In this document: positions 49,419 through 51,670 of the stretch, one piece after another
Layout: every line of letters starts with the position of its first letter
Numbering within the stretch: position 1 is the stretch's first letter
Source of the DNA: an uncultured Selenomonadales bacterium
Lineage (GTDB): Bacteria; Bacillota; Negativicutes; Selenomonadales; Selenomonadaceae
DNA length: 51,670 nt
Assembly (NCBI GenBank): GCA_947304355.1
Contig: CAMZAX010000016.1
Location: 1-51,670 of the forward strand
Reading direction: 5' to 3'
The notes under the pieces: model-generated
Database searches by the model: none
Seen by the model: only the letters and a program-made list of their open reading frames with translations
What the model was told of the DNA's origin: nothing
Position numbers and translations under genes: made by a program

Positions 49419-51104
49419 TTACAGCTTGAATTGGGCGACTTCGCCGCGCATGTCTTGAGCAAGTTCGTTAAGTGTACGGCTTGCGTGCGCGACTTCCTGC
49501 ATGGAGGCGGTCTGTTGTTGTGTCGCCGCGCTGACGGAATTGGCATTGTCGCTTGACCTGTCGGCTATCTCGCGGACTTTCTGAATCGCCGTGAAAATTT
49601 CTTGGTTGCTCATGAAAACCGCGCCGATGTCCATCAAACTCTTTTCGACGTTCTCGGTGAGCTTGGTTGCCTGCTCTTCAATGCCGACGAACGCCGCGCC
49701 TGTCTCGGCGACGGAATTTGTGCCCTCGGCGACGCATTGATTGCCCTGTTCGATTGATTCGACGGCGGAATTGGTGTCCTGCTGAATGGTTGCGATAAGC
49801 GCGGAAATATTGCCCGCCGCCTCGCTCGACTGTTCGGCAAGCTTGCGAACTTCCTCGGCGACGACGGCAAAGCCGCGACCGTGTTCACCTGCGCGGGCAG
49901 CCTCGATTGCCGCGTTGAGTGCAAGGAGATTCGTTTGAGCCGCAATGCCGCTGATAGTCTCGACAATCTGCCCGATTTCGTCCGAACGCTTGCCCAGCTC
50001 GCCGATAACCTTCGACGACGAACGAACTTGCACTTCGATATTTTTCATCATGTTAATCGCGATGTCGACTTTGGCTTTGCCGTCGTTGGCGTTGGCGGAG
50101 CTGTCGGCGGCGATTTGTTGCATTTGCAGGACGGTTTCGCTGAGCGCGTCCATTTTGTCGCTCATCTCGCTGAATTTGTCTTCAAGGGTCTGAATCATCT
50201 GCCCTTGTTCGGCACTGTCGCCCGTCAAGACCGTCATGCTTTGCGCGACTGTTTGAATTGATTCGTTCGTATGTTGCGTGCCGTCATGAAGTTCGTCGCC
50301 CGCCTCCGCCACGCGGTGCGAACAGTCCGCGATTTTCGTGAGCAGGTGTTTAAGGCGCAACTTCATTTCGTTGACGTTGTTTGCCAGCGCGCCGAATTCG
50401 TCGCCGGATTTTACTTCCAAGTCGGGGACGCGCAAATTGCCGCTTGAAATTTTTTTCATGACGTCCGCGACTTCGCCGAGTTGCTCATTTACTTTTTTGA
50501 CGAAGACGTTCGACGCGAAGGCACCGAACATCATGATGACGATTGCGCCTACGATAATCGACATAATCAAATCGTTGATTACGTCGTCCATTTCGTGAAC
50601 GCTGACGCCGACGAACAGCATACCGATCGTTGCGCCCGACGCGTCTTTGAGCGGCTGATAGGCGGCGTAGTGATTAATGCCCATGACGTTCGCTTTGCCG
50701 ACGAAATTTTTGCCCTGCTTTAGGACGTTTTCAATGACGGCGGCTGAAGCGGGCGTACCGGTTTGGCGTTGCCCGTTCGAGCTTTTGACGGTTGTGGCAA
50801 CGCGGGTGTCGCCGTTGAAGATTGTGACTTGACCATTACAGATGTTGCTGAGCGAATCGGCAATGTCGTTTGCGCCGTCGAATTGCGTATCGCCCTTGAA
50901 CAGGACGCCGTTTTGCAAACGCCACGCGCCTTGATAGCGGTCGTTGAGGATTTCGGAGAGCGATTTGACATCGGCGGCGGCCTTCATTTCCAGAGCTTTG
51001 GCGAAACCCTCTTCGGCGCGAATGTAGCCGATAATGCCCATCGCGACGCACGCGATTATGACTATCGCATTGACGGAGAGGATTAATTTGGTCTTCATAC
51101 CCAT
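49419..51104 (-). CDS. Methyl-accepting chemotaxis protein
   Basis: 561 aa. Two membrane helices (about residues 5-28 and 180-203) enclose a single-Cache-type sensor (about 35-175) ending in [23 protein letters not shown] domain follows (about 204-258), then a long signalling coiled coil whose tip reads [19 protein letters not shown], where CheA and CheW bind. Ligand unknown. ATG after AAGGTG. No che genes in the window. Confidence 0.94.
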   Translation of the reverse strand: MGMKTKLILSVNAIVIIACVAMGIIGYIRAEEGFAKALEMKAAADVKSLSEILNDRYQGAWRLQNGVLFKGDTQFDGANDIADSLSNICNGQVTIFNGDTRVATTVKSSNGQRQTGTPASAAVIENVLKQGKNFVGKANVMGINHYAAYQPLKDASGATIGMLFVGVSVHEMDDVINDLIMSIIVGAIVIMMFGAFASNVFVKKVNEQLGEVADVMKKISSGNLRVPDLEVKSGDEFGALANNVNEMKLRLKHLLTKIADCSHRVAEAGDELHDGTQHTNESIQTVAQSMTVLTGDSAEQGQMIQTLEDKFSEMSDKMDALSETVLQMQQIAADSSANANDGKAKVDIAINMMKNIEVQVRSSSKVIGELGKRSDEIGQIVETISGIAAQTNLLALNAAIEAARAGEHGRGFAVVAEEVRKLAEQSSEAAGNISALIATIQQDTNSAVESIEQGNQCVAEGTNSVAETGAAFVGIEEQATKLTENVEKSLMDIGAVFMSNQEIFTAIQKVREIADRSSDNANSVSAATQQQTASMQEVAHASRTLNELAQDMRGEVAQFKL

Positions 51105-51137
51105 GTGGCGACACCTTCTTTTGAAAAGATTTTGTGC

Positions 51138-51166
51138 ATTGTATCACGTTATCTGTGCGCTGTAAA
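51138..51166 (-). promoter_or_regulatory. Promoter of the chemoreceptor gene
   Basis: Minus strand TTTACA (51166-51161), 17 bases, TACAAT (51143-51138). The -35 overlaps the 3' end of tadA. Confidence 0.6.
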
Positions 51167-51598
51167 AAATTTTTTCAGCAAGGCGCGGCACTCCGTCTCC
51201 ATGACGCCCGCCGTCACAAGCAGTTGATGATTGAGCGCGGCATTATTCACGACGTTGAAAATTGATTCAGCCGCCCCGAATTTTGAATCGGTCGCGCCGT
51301 AGACGAGCCGTTTCACTCTGCACAGCACCAACGCGCCCGCGCACATTGCGCAAGGTTCGACAGTCGAATAAAGCGTACAGTCCGTGAGCCGTCGCCGCTT
51401 GAGTTTCGTGCTTGCCGCCCGCAACGTCAAAAGTTCGGCGTGAGCCGTCGCGTCGTTTAGCTGTTCGATTCGGTTATGATCGCGGGCAATCAAAATGCCG
51501 TCCTCGTCAATGAGAACGGCACCGATTGGAACTTCGCCTTCGTTATAAGCCCTCAACGCCTCGTCGAGCGCGAGAGCCATAAAATTTTTGTCCGTCAT
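51149..51598 (-). CDS. tadA: TadA, tRNA-specific adenosine deaminase
   Basis: 149 aa. Zinc site HAE in ATAHAELLTLRAA and PCAMC in TVEPCAMCAGAL; the catalytic Glu and the VYGATDSKFGAAES region are as in TadA. It converts A34 to inosine in the Arg tRNA anticodon. The ATG at 51598 follows GGGAGG; an upstream in-frame start at 51613 would overlap the ribosome-binding site. Confidence 0.94.
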   Translation of the reverse strand: MTDKNFMALALDEALRAYNEGEVPIGAVLIDEDGILIARDHNRIEQLNDATAHAELLTLRAASTKLKRRRLTDCTLYSTVEPCAMCAGALVLCRVKRLVYGATDSKFGAAESIFNVVNNAALNHQLLVTAGVMETECRALLKKFFTAHR

Positions 51599-51624
51599 GG
51601 TCACGCCTCCCAAAACACTAGGGG

Positions 51625-51670
51625 CTGTTGGTAAATTAAAAGTGAATAACAGAAGCAGCGAGTAAAAAGA
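51625..51670. other. AT-rich end of window, possible insertion-sequence end
   Basis: GGGGCTGTTGGTAAATT resembles terminal repeats of some insertion sequences (a GG-x-GCTGTT start). The element, if any, lies beyond the window edge, so this is only a hint. Confidence 0.2.

Noticed and set aside
1-51670. tRNA or rRNA genes
   Set aside because: No cloverleaf with a GTTCAA-type T-loop or rRNA core sequence was noticed on either strand; a covariance scan would be needed to exclude them.

Overview
The window looks like chromosome of an anaerobic Firmicutes-type bacterium, most likely of the Gram-negative Negativicutes/Selenomonadales kind. This is inferred from an aroQ-pepP-efp cluster, an AddB nuclease, VanW and LCP envelope proteins, anaerobic-type cobalamin genes (cbiE, cbiT), a C11 (clostripain) protease pair and a lone Wzt-like ATPase. 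The DNA is fairly GC-rich but scattered with AAAATTTT octamers, and TTG is a common start codon behind good Shine-Dalgarno sites. No tRNA, rRNA, CRISPR array or complete insertion sequence was seen.

Left part (1-7600): an aldo/keto reductase, SDR and nitroreductase operon starts behind a possible SOS box. A peptide/nickel-type ABC transporter follows, split in two. The permease pair lies behind a strong promoter and a cobalamin riboswitch, while the lipoprotein is separated from it by an arsR-arsP metalloid cassette on the other strand. No ATPase subunits are present.

7579-18000: a solitary addB diverges from a class A penicillin-binding protein with a Pro/Glu-rich tail. Next is a type IV pilus or type II secretion-like operon: pilT, pilC, an ftsE without ftsX, then four pilin-like or minor-subunit genes.

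18000-35100, almost all on the minus strand: acyltransferase, cbiT, a small pair including a DUF4160 protein, argC, argJ, a GIY-YIG/NUMOD nuclease, cbiE, a type III restriction-modification pair coupled to cbiE, an LCP protein with 13-residue repeats, a YrbL-like kinase-fold protein, a four-helix membrane protein, a tubulin/FtsZ-superfamily GTPase, and a MacB-type ABC ATPase and permease. The stretch from LCP to the GTPase is joined by 4-base stop/start overlaps.

35100-40300, plus strand: two secreted C11 proteases (the second AT-rich beyond its signal peptide) and a small secreted Gln/Arg-rich protein, with two copies of a REPIN-like element between and after them.

40300-51670, minus strand: efp, pepP, aroQ, tandem acylphosphatases, a membrane-anchored hypothetical, an SbmA/BacA-like ABC exporter, mnmA, a VanW protein, a Wzt-like ATPase, a chemoreceptor and tadA. 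Between sbmA-like and mnmA sits a compact candidate type I toxin-antitoxin module: a 24-residue hydrophobic peptide with an occluded ribosome-binding site, a convergent antisense promoter whose terminator is that same hairpin, and flanking 33-base direct repeats. Two further repeat systems run through the intergenic spaces: heptanucleotide tandem arrays (at least seven places) and a roughly 90-base hairpin-ended element (three copies).
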